A stretch of 15,483 nucleotides of DNA from Willaertia magna (Eukaryota; Heterolobosea; Eutetramitea; Acrasida; Naegleriidae): positions 1-15,483 of the forward strand of contig CADWAF010005617.1 of NCBI GenBank assembly GCA_902984215.1, given 5' to 3'. The notes below the pieces were generated by a model. It was given only the letters and a program-made list of their open reading frames with translations, had not been told where the DNA came from and did not search any database. This document shows, in pieces, positions 1 to 7,757 of this stretch. Numbering within the stretch: the first letter of the stretch is position 1; every line of letters begins with the position of its first letter. A program made the translations under genes and the position numbers.

Positions 1-608
1 TTTTCTTCTTTAATTTCTTCTGTACCTGAAATACCAATTACAAAACAACCAAATATTTTAGCTAGTTGACCAACAATACTTCCAACAGAACCTGAAGCAG
101 CACTTACAACAACCACGTCATCTTTCTTTGGTTGACAAATGTCAATAAATCCGAAATAAGCTGTCCATGCTGGCATACCCAAGATACTTAAATAATAAGA
201 TAATGGTACTTCTAAATTTGGATCCACCTTAAATATATCTGTACGTTTATTAATATATTTAACTTTTTGAATTTCTTTCCAATCAAACGTTCCAACTAAA
301 ATGTCATCTTTTTTATAGAGAGATTGATTGTCATCAAATGTTTTTAAAACTTTAACTACACAATAACCTGAAATTGGTTTCATTAATTGAAATGGTCCAA
401 AATATCCTTTCGGAACGTTTTTATTCATTCTTACTCTCATATATGGATCTACACTGACATGTAAAATTTTCACAATAATTTCATTTACATTTAAACATTC
501 AATATTTTCTGTATCTATATCTAATAGAAAATTTGATTCGGTTGGCATCCCTTTTGGGTGATCTTTTAGTTTGATTGACTTGGTTAAAATCTCTTTATTT
601 AAATTCAT
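1..608 (-). CDS. PTGR1-type NADPH-dependent alkenal/prostaglandin double-bond reductase, N-terminal part
   Basis: The open frame starts at the ATG at 608, which follows an A-rich leader, and runs off the left edge, giving 202 residues of a family of about 330-350. DPYMRVRM (residues 54-61), LGMPAWTAY (143-151) and the nucleotide-binding loop AASGSVGSIVGQLAK (170-184) are hallmarks of the zinc-free medium-chain dehydrogenase branch that includes prostaglandin reductase 1/leukotriene B4 12-hydroxydehydrogenase and plant alkenal reductases. Enzymes of this family use NADPH to reduce the carbon-carbon double bond of alpha,beta-unsaturated aldehydes and ketones, usually in the cytosol and often as detoxification of lipid-peroxidation products. 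No signal or targeting peptide is visible. The real substrate here cannot be told. The rest of the Rossmann domain lies outside the window. Confidence 0.9.
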   Translation of the reverse strand, partial: MNLNKEILTKSIKLKDHPKGMPTESNFLLDIDTENIECLNVNEIIVKILHVSVDPYMRVRMNKNVPKGYFGPFQLMKPISGYCVVKVLKTFDDNQSLYKKDDILVGTFDWKEIQKVKYINKRTDIFKVDPNLEVPLSYYLSILGMPAWTAYFGFIDICQPKKDDVVVVSAASGSVGSIVGQLAKIFGCFVIGISGTEEIKEE

Positions 609-1043
609 TTTTTTTTATTTAAAAATTTTAATTTCCTTAAAGCCCTTTACATTAAAAAAACAATTGTTAATACATTCTTTAGTAAGAGTTTATTTTTGAA
701 TAATCAAATTAAATAAGCAATAATTAAAGTCATTAATATTTTTATTTGATAATTTTTGTTATAAATTATTTAATTACTGATAAATTTTATTTGATGTTAA
801 ATTATTATCTTTAAAATATAATATTTATATTAATATAATGATTAAATATTTTATTTTTAATTTATTAAATAATTTATTATCATATAATTATAATGTTTAT
901 TTTTTTAATCATTTTATTATTATAATTAATGTAAAATATAAATATAGTAATGTTTTAACAAGATTTTATATTTTTTAACACATTCAATAAATACTGTAAT
1001 TTATTCTGCAATACTTGTATTCACATAAAATTGTTACGGTATA
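609..1043. other. AT-rich intergenic spacer
   Basis: This stretch is almost entirely A and T, with many TTTAAT and TATAAT-like words, and has no open frame or RNA structure I can support. It lies between the start of the reductase gene and the 3' end of the CCA tRNA, so it probably contains the reductase promoter. An AAAA run at 1027-1030 reads as TTTT on the minus strand, 13 nt past the tRNA, and would suit RNA polymerase III termination. Confidence 0.6.
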
Positions 1044-1114
1044 GGGGGCGAGAGGGAATCGAACCCTCGGCTAAAGCTTTGGAGGCTTCAATGTTACCAT
1101 TGCACCACCGCCCC
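1044..1114 (-). tRNA. tRNA, anticodon CCA (Trp) with a Gly-like body
   Basis: The minus strand folds into a complete 71-nt cloverleaf. The acceptor is GGGGCGG with TCGCCCC (one G-U). The D arm has a 7-nt AATGGTA loop. The anticodon stem is GAAGC/GCTTT with loop CTCCAAA, the variable loop is AGCC, and the T arm is GAGGG-TTCGATT-CCCTC. Box A (TGGTGCAATGG) and box B (GGTTCGATTCC) are both good. With T at position 33 the anticodon reads CCA, which is Trp. The D-loop, the 4-nt variable loop and the T arm look more like eukaryotic tRNA-Gly, and the unpaired base 73 is C, which is unusual for either isotype. I am sure it is a tRNA and less sure of the amino acid. No intron is present. Confidence 0.85.
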
Positions 1115-1170
1115 TCCGATAATGATTAACACTTCACCATTCTATATAACATAATATAGTACAAATTATT

Positions 1171-3225
1171 TTAATTTTTCTTATTGTAAGGATAATACAA
1201 TCTTGAGAAATACAATCCCTGTTCCACATTCATCACAACCTGATAAATTGTCTCCTTATTTAAAATAGGTCTCTGATTCAAACAATTCCAACAATATTCC
1301 ACCATTCTCCACAAATTAACATTCCCTTCCTTATCATCTTCACTTTCATTCACTAAACAAGGATTATTTCTCTTAAAATACATTTCAGCTTTCTCTTTTC
1401 TCTTTAAACTTGACCACAATAATAAATCTTTACCAGCCCAATCAGGATCAATTGTATCTTTCCAAAAATCAATATTTGTTTGTACAATAAATCTTCTTTT
1501 ACAACTTTCTTCTAATTCTACATTTCTCATTACATTTACATTTCTTTGGTGTAAAACTAAACGTTTCTCTTCATCTGTTCTATTTCTTGTTAATAAAATT
1601 GAATTATTAGAAGAACAAATTAATAAATAAAAAGGTGAAATTGTATAGTTATCTTTAATCATTTCAATTGCTTGTTCAAAAGTAGAACATTCTTGTAGAA
1701 CTTTTCTTAAAAGAAATTCAATTGGCCAATTATTAAAAAATCCACTTAACCAATTAACAAATGATCCAAATATTTCATTTGTTTTTCTATAATTTAAACT
1801 TAGTGAATATCCTATATTATTATTTTGTAAATTATTTTCATCTAAATTATTATTTTGTAAATTATTTTGTAATAATTGTTGATAAATAGATTGTGATTGT
1901 AACGGTTGTAAAAATTTAAACCGCATAGCCGTAAATATCCCAACAAAACCAACAACCGTTGTAGTTCTAAATAAATACCTATCACCAACCATAAAATCAA
2001 TATCTACAGTTAATTCTCTAAAAATTGTTGAAATTTTTTCATCCCAATCAAAATTTCTTAAATGAAAAACGCCTTCTACTCCTTTTCTATAATTTATTCC
2101 GTTATTATTGCCTTCTTCTTCTTCTTCACGTTGCATTACTGCTTCTTCTTCTTCTAAAGCAATAGATGTACAATGAGCTAAAAAACTATAACCTAAATTT
2201 AATTGATAAATTAAATCAAATGTCAAACCAATTAAATCATTTGTCATTTCAGAAATGCCAATCATTTCTTCTTCTAAAAAATCTGGCGTATAAAAACTTG
2301 AAATAATATCACTAAAATTTTTACCAATAAAACTACCAATCTCTCCAATTGTTTCTTCAATTTCTTGTTCTAAATAAATCTTTAATTTCTTTAAAGGTTG
2401 TATAAAATGTGGAATGATATGTTGCCAACGATGTCTTGGATTAGTTTGTAGGTTAATGTAAAAATGTGGGATTGGTTTGAATTCACCATATTTACATTTA
2501 TTTATATCTTGTTGTTGATTGTTAGAAGTGGTATGATTAGTAGTGTTATGATAGTTAGAAGAATGGTAGTTTTGTTGGTGTTGTGGTGCTTGTTGTTGTT
2601 GGTTATTATTATTTGTGTAATTGTTGTTATTGGAAGAAGATGATGAATGGACAGTTGATTGATGGTTATTTTTGTTTTGATTATTATCTGTTAATAAAAT
2701 TTCTTCAAATACATTTTGATCATTATCATAATTATTATTATCTAACTGTATAATTGTTTTCTTATTATTATTATTGTCAATATTGATATTCATTGAATTT
2801 AATGGATGATAAGTGACATCCACTTCTTCTTCTTCTTGAATTATTAATTCATTCTTTTTATTAATTAATAATTCATCTTTAAAATATTCCTCCTTTTTAG
2901 AATTATTATCAGTACCAGTACTATCTAATAATAATGGAATAGTAGTAATTGTTTCATTATCATTTTTATTATCATTCAATTCTTCTTTTTTTGTTTCTTT
3001 TTCTTTTTTTTCACTTACCGGTTTACAAGTAATTTCATTATTATTATTTAAAATTTCAGGTTTATCATTTTCTTCTTCTTCTTCGTCGTTTAAAGTAAAT
3101 AGTTTAGAACTTTTAAGTAATGGTTGTTTATTTATTTTTCTATTAAAATTTGGTTGTGACAATGGATGTTGTTGTTGATCAGTGTTATTGTTAATTAAAT
3201 CATCATCTTGAAAGAAATTTGACAT
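1171..3225 (-). CDS. Acid ceramidase/N-acylethanolamine acid amidase-like hydrolase with Q/N-rich N-terminal extension
   Basis: The 684-residue protein starts at an ATG after an A-rich leader. Residues 1 to about 245 are low complexity (Asn, Gln, Glu, Lys runs) and have no counterpart in the family. The rest follows the acid ceramidase/NAAA fold, an N-terminal-nucleophile amidase that cleaves fatty acyl amides. Visible landmarks are the candidate catalytic Cys352 in HCTSI, FHLRNFDWD (387-395), the beta-rich LTVDIDFMVGDRYLF (405-419), and LLTRNRT with VQTNIDFW (544-588), which matches the 'VQTNYDxW' region of acid ceramidase. A Glu run (358-371) follows the nucleophile and an LQNNN repeat lies at 456-470. 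Family members normally enter the secretory pathway and autocleave just before the Cys. Here no signal peptide is seen, so location and processing are open. The DDRR segment of acid ceramidase appears replaced by LKRK. Confidence 0.8.
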   Translation of the reverse strand: MSNFFQDDDLINNNTDQQQHPLSQPNFNRKINKQPLLKSSKLFTLNDEEEEENDKPEILNNNNEITCKPVSEKKEKETKKEELNDNKNDNETITTIPLLLDSTGTDNNSKKEEYFKDELLINKKNELIIQEEEEVDVTYHPLNSMNINIDNNNNKKTIIQLDNNNYDNDQNVFEEILLTDNNQNKNNHQSTVHSSSSSNNNNYTNNNNQQQQAPQHQQNYHSSNYHNTTNHTTSNNQQQDINKCKYGEFKPIPHFYINLQTNPRHRWQHIIPHFIQPLKKLKIYLEQEIEETIGEIGSFIGKNFSDIISSFYTPDFLEEEMIGISEMTNDLIGLTFDLIYQLNLGYSFLAHCTSIALEEEEAVMQREEEEEGNNNGINYRKGVEGVFHLRNFDWDEKISTIFRELTVDIDFMVGDRYLFRTTTVVGFVGIFTAMRFKFLQPLQSQSIYQQLLQNNLQNNNLDENNLQNNNIGYSLSLNYRKTNEIFGSFVNWLSGFFNNWPIEFLLRKVLQECSTFEQAIEMIKDNYTISPFYLLICSSNNSILLTRNRTDEEKRLVLHQRNVNVMRNVELEESCKRRFIVQTNIDFWKDTIDPDWAGKDLLLWSSLKRKEKAEMYFKRNNPCLVNESEDDKEGNVNLWRMVEYCWNCLNQRPILNKETIYQVVMNVEQGLYFSRLYYPYNKKN
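1816..1868. repeat. Two 23-nt direct repeats (period 30) inside the amidase gene
   Basis: Positions 1816-1838 and 1846-1868 are identical over 23 nt, separated by 7 nt. On the coding strand they encode the duplicated NNLQNNN units at residues about 453-470 of the amidase. The period is a multiple of three, so the reading frame is kept. This looks like a local slippage duplication in an Asn/Gln-rich loop. Confidence 0.85.
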
Positions 3226-3328
3226 TTTTTATTTTAATTTTTTTTAACTAAATTAAAAATTTTAAACTTTGCAAAAACTGAATTTAAGTATAAAGACAAA
3301 AATTTGGCAATAAAATCCACACGTAGTT

Positions 3329-3351
3329 GGTGGTAGATCAGTTGGTAAGAT
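3329..3351 (+). pseudogene. Degenerate tRNA 5' half (acceptor and D-arm remnant)
   Basis: GGTAGATCAGTTGGT at 3332-3346 is identical to the D-arm region of the intact tRNA-Val 330 nt downstream, and AGAT follows in both copies. Box A is therefore preserved. No box B and no matching 3' acceptor strand follow. An imperfect anticodon-like hairpin (GCATA, loop TTTATTT, TATGA) can be drawn just downstream, but in such AT-rich DNA that could be chance. The likeliest reading is a decayed or partially duplicated tRNA gene. Confidence 0.6.
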
Positions 3352-3658
3352 GAGCATATTTATTTTATGATAAGTTTAAACTGGTAAAAGAATTAATAAA
3401 AAATCATTGTGGCTTCTTCTGGTTTTTTACAAATTGGTTGTTTGCAGGTCAACTTGAGCGTTTGAAAAAGTGATCTAATAAAAAAAAAGAAAAGAAAAAA
3501 ATGTCGCCAAGGTCGTTCTATGTTGGATTGATCTAGAACTTTGATCAAAAACATAGGATATTCCCTTCTTTTCATTCAATAATATACAACCAAAAATCAA
3601 TAACATCCCCAAAGAAAGGGGAAAATAACATCTATTTTTATTTATTAAGTAAACATAA

Positions 3659-3732
3659 GCAGCGGTAGATCAGTTGGTTAGATCGTAAGCCTAACACGCT
3701 TAAGGTCACGAGTTCAAGCCTCGTTCGCTGTA
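3659..3732 (+). tRNA. tRNA-Val (anticodon AAC)
   Basis: A complete 74-nt cloverleaf is visible. The acceptor is GCAGCGG with TCGCTGT, with G-U pairs at both ends. The D arm is GATC/GATC with loop AGTTGGTTA, the anticodon arm is TAAGC-CTAACAC-GCTTA, the variable loop is AGGTC, and the T arm is ACGAG-TTCAAGC-CTCGT, with A at position 73. The anticodon AAC (A34 probably modified to inosine) reads GTT and related Val codons. There is no intron. The internal promoters TAGATCAGTTGG and GTTCAAGCC fit boxes A and B. Confidence 0.95.
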
Positions 3733-3736
3733 TTCC

Positions 3737-3741
3737 TTTTT
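3737..3741 (+). terminator. RNA polymerase III T-run after tRNA-Val
   Basis: A run of five T begins 5 nt after the tRNA discriminator base, the usual arrangement for RNA polymerase III termination. Confidence 0.75.
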
Positions 3742-3788
3742 AAATTTTGATTCGAGGGTACAAAAAAAACCGGCCAGCAGAGAAAAAA

Positions 3789-4706
3789 ATGTCCCAAGAA
3801 AACGCTGAAAACCAAAAACAAAATATTAGTCAAATTGCAGATACATATTATAACCTTTTTATAGATACCGGAGATTGCTATTCAGACGCAAAAGAATTTT
3901 GTGCCTTTGCTTCTCTTACACAAAAGAAACATCACCAACAATTGAAAAATTTATTGTTAAAAGTTTCTGAAGACGCATGCGAAGAAAAAAGAAACAACCT
4001 ATTATTATGTGGGTTTGAGCTTGATACAACAGAAGTAATAAAAGACGAATTGGCACTAGAACAGATAGATAATATCCCTGTTAAAAACTGGAGTTTGGAA
4101 TGGTTGTGTAAGTTTATAGAAACAATGACGAGTTTTTCTCCAATGTGCAGGCTCGTTGCATGGCAAGAACTATTAAAACTCTTTGAAGTAGTACGTCACA
4201 ATTTGAACGAGCGGATTAGATTTGATATTGCACTAAATTTTATAAGGGAATTTAATTATTTAATTCCCAGCCTGCCTGAATTAGCGGAAACAAGACTGAA
4301 CTTAGAGGAAAGAGGAGTATTTAGAACTTATCCATGTGCTCACTTCATTATAGTGGCTGACTTAGTTAGAAGAGGGAAAGAAGTGATTGTAATGGATGTA
4401 CTTAAACAATTTATTGACAACCTCTCCACAGTTGTTAACTATATTTATGAAGAAAACGATGCAGAAAAATCTTTTTGCTACTATACTATAGTTTGGGCAT
4501 ACGATCTAACATTTAAATTGGAACCCAATAATGACTGGAGTGAATGGAAAGAAAAACGTGATTACTGTGAGATGCTTTGCTTAGAAAAGAATCAAATCTC
4601 TGCTGAGGAACTAAGAGCTTGGCAAGAATACTCTGACGAAGAAGATGGTTACATTGAGGATGACTACACTACTGAGGAAGAAGACGAAGAGAAAACAAGA
4701 ACGTAA
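3789..4706 (+). CDS. Hypothetical protein, mostly helical with acidic C-terminal tail
   Basis: I do not recognise this protein. The first ATG of the frame is at 3789 after GAGAAAAAA; the frame is open further upstream, but only from a non-ATG codon. It gives 305 residues. The body looks alpha-helical with several Cys (CYSDAKEFCAF, CEEKRNNLLLC, YPCAHF, CEMLCLE) that do not form a regular zinc-binding spacing. The last 25 or so residues are strongly acidic (YSDEEDGYIEDDY and on). No signal peptide or membrane segment is visible, so a cytosolic or nuclear location is likely. The start lies 56 nt after tRNA-Val, so its promoter must be very compact or overlap the tRNA. It converges on hslU, with 70 nt between the two stops. 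Confidence 0.75.
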   Translation: MSQENAENQKQNISQIADTYYNLFIDTGDCYSDAKEFCAFASLTQKKHHQQLKNLLLKVSEDACEEKRNNLLLCGFELDTTEVIKDELALEQIDNIPVKNWSLEWLCKFIETMTSFSPMCRLVAWQELLKLFEVVRHNLNERIRFDIALNFIREFNYLIPSLPELAETRLNLEERGVFRTYPCAHFIIVADLVRRGKEVIVMDVLKQFIDNLSTVVNYIYEENDAEKSFCYYTIVWAYDLTFKLEPNNDWSEWKEKRDYCEMLCLEKNQISAEELRAWQEYSDEEDGYIEDDYTTEEEDEEKTRT

Positions 4707-4776
4707 CTATCTTGTTGTATTACATATATTTTAGTAATTTTCATAAACTTCTTTAACTATTTGTTTATTCAAAAAT

Positions 4777-6436
4777 TTAAATTAAGTATTTTGAAATATC
4801 TCTAGACTTTAACAATCCCTTCTTATTCAATGCCTCCTTTACATCCTTTTCATCAATCACAATAGATTTCTCTTCTTCCTTACTACTAGACAATGCTAAC
4901 GTAGGGGCATGATAAGAAATTTCTTCCAAAACAATCTCAACAACACCAATCAATCTTCTAGCTCCTAAATTTTCAACAGTTGAATTTAAAAAGGCAGAAA
5001 TGTCAGCAATTTCCTCTAAAGCTTTATCAGTAAATTCTAAATTTATATTTTCAGTTTTTAATAAAGAAATATTTTGTAAAATTAAATTAAATTTTGGTTT
5101 TAATAAAATCTCTAATAAATCTTGTTTTGTATTTAATCCTTTTAATTGTACTCTTACTGGTAATCTACCTTGTAATTCAGCCATTAAATCACTTGGTTTA
5201 GAACTATGGAAAGCACCACTACAAATAAATAGAACATGATCAGTTTCTATTTTACCATATTTTGTTGAAATTGTTGTGCCTTCTATTAATGGTAATAAAT
5301 CTTTTTGTACACCACTTCCAGAAGGATCTTTAGATCTACTTTTTGAATTATTATTTGAACTACAAATCTTATCAATTTCATCAATAAATACAATACCATC
5401 ATTTTCAGCTAAATAAATTGCTTCTTTAATAAATTGTTCTGATTTTAATAATTTTTCTAATTCTAAATCTAATAATATCTTTCTAGCTTCTTTTATAGAT
5501 TTTTTTACTTTAATTTTATTTGTTGTATTAAAATTACCAAATATATCATTAAATTGATCAAATATTTGATGATTACCCATTTCTTCTAATCCAGGTGTTT
5601 GTAAATGATCTGGTAAATTATTTCTCATTGCCTCAAACATATCTTTAAATTTATTATTTTGATTTAAACTTGTTGATGGAATTGAAATCTCAATCATTCT
5701 ATGATCTAATTCACCATTTCTTAACATATTTAAATAATCTTTTTTACTTGCTTCACGCATTGTTTTAAATTCTTTACCTATTGTTAATTGTAATAATTTA
5801 TTTTCAATTAAATGATTTAAAAAGTTATTATTATTATCTTCGTGGATAGTATTAATTAATGTTTGTTTTAATGTTTGAATTGAATTTTCAATTAAATCTC
5901 TACCTATTGTATCTACATCGCGTCCTCTATAACCTAATTCTGTATATTTAGTTGCTTCCACCTTAAGAAATGGTGCATTCACAATTTTGGCCATTCTTCT
6001 AGCAATTTCTGTCTTTCCACATCTATAATAATTTAATTTTAAATTAATTAATTAATACTTACCCTGTTGGTCCAATCATTAAAATATTTTTAGGAATAAT
6101 ATCCATATCTGTAATTTGTTTTCTTCTCCATCGATTTCTTAATGCAATAGCAACGGAACGTTTTGCATCAGTTTGTCCAACAACATGTTCATCTAATAAT
6201 TCTACAATTTGTTTGGGCGTTAATTCATCAGTATGTCTTTTCTTTCTTAATTCAACTAATAAATTTTGAAATTCTTCTTCAATATTAATTTCCGATTCAG
6301 CTTGTTGTTTAAAGAAAGGAGAAGAGTGAAAACTTCTTTTATTATTAATTGAGTTATATAAAGTAGAAAACTTTCCATTCCCTTTAGACAATCTCACAAC
6401 GGATTTCAATATTTTGTGTGAATGTTGTTGTATCAT
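4777..6436 (-). CDS. hslU: HslU (ClpY), ATPase subunit of the mitochondrial HslVU protease (two exons)
   Basis: The exons are 6436-6063 and 6022-4777; spliced they give 539 residues against about 440 in bacteria. The extra length is mainly N-terminal. The first 45 or so residues are basic, Ser-rich and contain RSFHSS, typical of a mitochondrial matrix presequence. The AAA+ core follows bacterial HslU closely: [24 protein letters not shown] (82-105), Walker A GPTGCGKT (122-129), Walker B VFIDEID (336-342), a sensor-1-like segment around LFICSGAF (389-396), GRLPVR (410-415) and GARRL (482-486). The I domain lies between about 175 and 320 and is diverged. The C-terminus SRDISKYLI resembles the bacterial tail that inserts into and activates HslV. 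HslU hexamers unfold proteins and feed them to the HslV peptidase; no hslV is in this window. Oddly, the pore loop reads GYRG (155-158) where bacteria have GYVG. Confidence 0.95.
6023..6062 (-). other. Spliceosomal intron in hslU (40 nt, phase 2)
   Basis: Read on the minus strand, the intron begins GTAAGT and ends TATTATAG. Removing it joins GG to A and restores [16 protein letters not shown], which matches the HslU P-loop exactly, so the boundaries are well fixed. The interior is nearly pure A/T. It is the only clear intron among the intact genes here. It also contains a stop in the continued frame. Confidence 0.93.
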
Positions 6437-6506
6437 TTTTTCTAACGATTATTACGCCTTGTGCGCTTGCACTCATCGCGCTTTTTGAAACCATTTTGCA
6501 AGTCAT

Positions 6507-7664
6507 CTATTGCGTTGAATTTTCAGTCTCCTTATTGTTTTCTTCTTCAACATTATGCGGTGAGGGTGGCATTTCTGTTTCTTCTCCTTCGTGAATTTCT
6601 GTGTCATCATCTATTGGTTCTACCTTCTTTATTTCTTCTTCAGTGTGATTCATGTCATTTGGATTTATAGTGACGGTGTTATCTTTTGGTTGTTTTATAG
6701 TTTCTGAAATTAAAGGAATATTATCCTCTTCATTATTTAAACTTTCTTCTTTCTTTTCTTCTTCCTTATTTGTTGTTTCTTCATCCTTATTTTCGGTTGT
6801 TGGTTTGTTTTCTTCCACAACTGACTTGTCTTCAACCTTAGTTTCTTCTTCAGTTTTTGTCTCTTGAGGATTAATTTCTTCAGTTTTATTTTCTTCATTC
6901 TTTTCCTCTTCGATCTTATTTTCAGGTTTTAATTCTTCATCTTTTTCTTTGTTTGTATTTTCTTCTACAACCAAGTTGTCCTCAGAGTTCTTTTCTTCAG
7001 TATTTGTTATAGCTATTTCTTCCTTATTCTCTTCAACTTTTTCATCTTCAATATTATCAAATTGATCTTCTTCCATATTCACAGTATCTTCTTCTTTTGG
7101 TTTAATTGGTTCAGTTTTAACTTCTCTTTTAACTTCCTTCTTAGATTCAGGCCTTATCTCTTCCGAATTGACCAATTGAACAATTAGCTTATTTATTGGT
7201 GGAGTATTTACACCTCTAATCTTTCTTATTAACTCTCCTTCTTTAAAAAATAAAAATAAGGGTTCTGAGGTACCATTATGAGCTTTTAATATTTCTTTAT
7301 AATTCTTTCTTTTAACATCATCTTTATATAAAGCATTTACCTTATCAATTTCCTCTTCATCTTCGTATTCAAAATCACTTGCATCATCTACAGTTTTATC
7401 TAAAGTTTTTAATTGAGTTAATACTTTTTCTCCATCTAAAGCTACAAATTTTAAGGCAGTATTTTCTCTATAATCTATACTTATTCTTTCAAACGTTGGT
7501 AAAATAGATAAACATTTTCCACACCAAGTAGCATGAACATCTACAACAAGTATATGATTTGGAGTATTTTGATTTTCCAATAAAATCTTTTCCCATTCCT
7601 CTACCGAATCAATTTCCACTTGAAAATTACTGCCTTGCTTATTACCAGCCTTTTGTGTAACCAT
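6507..7664 (-). CDS. Thioredoxin-domain protein of the axonemal (NME8/TXNDC3-like) type with acidic tail
   Basis: This 385-residue protein starts at the ATG after CGAAAAA. Residues 10-167 are a thioredoxin fold: VVDVHATWCGKC (40-51) with both redox cysteines, FVALDGEK (73-80), the cis-Pro segment SEPLFLFF (133-140) and KIRGVNTPPINKLI (148-161). The last stretch matches the first domain of NME8/TXNDC3 and Chlamydomonas outer-arm dynein light chains ('GANAP' region), so a role in the flagellar axoneme is the best guess. WCGKC replaces the usual WCGPC. An acidic insertion (about 91-125) splits the domain between the third strand and the cis-Pro. Residues 171-385 are a low-complexity Glu/Lys/Asn/Thr tail, expected to be disordered. 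No NDK domain is attached, unlike animal NME8. No signal peptide is present. Confidence 0.8.
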   Translation of the reverse strand: MVTQKAGNKQGSNFQVEIDSVEEWEKILLENQNTPNHILVVDVHATWCGKCLSILPTFERISIDYRENTALKFVALDGEKVLTQLKTLDKTVDDASDFEYEDEEEIDKVNALYKDDVKRKNYKEILKAHNGTSEPLFLFFKEGELIRKIRGVNTPPINKLIVQLVNSEEIRPESKKEVKREVKTEPIKPKEEDTVNMEEDQFDNIEDEKVEENKEEIAITNTEEKNSEDNLVVEENTNKEKDEELKPENKIEEEKNEENKTEEINPQETKTEEETKVEDKSVVEENKPTTENKDEETTNKEEEKKEESLNNEEDNIPLISETIKQPKDNTVTINPNDMNHTEEEIKKVEPIDDDTEIHEGEETEMPPSPHNVEEENNKETENSTQ

Positions 7665-7757
7665 TTTTTCGTAAATTTATTGCAAACTAATTTGGCGCCA
7701 AAAAATCAAATAAACAAAGCTCTATAATTTCAAAATAAATTTTAAATAACAAACCTT

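Larger units (their letters stand above)
3226..3788. other. Intergenic region with tRNA remnant and tRNA-Val
   Basis: This 563-nt stretch separates two divergent protein genes. It contains a tRNA 5'-half remnant at 3329-3351 and the tRNA-Val at 3659-3732. Between them, TCCCC (3606-3610) and GGGGA (3618-3622) form a small inverted repeat, flanked by a 9-nt direct repeat AATAACATC at 3599-3607 and 3624-3632. I see no convincing protein gene here. Confidence 0.6.

Noticed and set aside
3329..3400. Complete tRNA-Ile(TAT) at the remnant site
   Set aside because: A weak TAT anticodon hairpin can be drawn after the D arm, but there is no T arm, no box B and no matching acceptor strand.
3393..3575. 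Small minus-strand open frame of 60 codons with a Phe run
   Set aside because: The FFLFFFF stretch comes from a purine-rich tract (AAAAAAAAGAAAAG), there is no promoter or domain, and the region lies between tRNA sequences. It looks like chance.
3747..3788. N-terminal extension of the unknown 305-residue protein
   Set aside because: The frame is open but starts on ATT, not ATG; the first ATG is at 3789.
6652..6867. Plus-strand Ser/Phe-rich frame inside the thioredoxin gene
   Set aside because: It is the complement of the Glu/Lys-rich tail (GAA/AAA read as TTC/TTT) and has no independent support.
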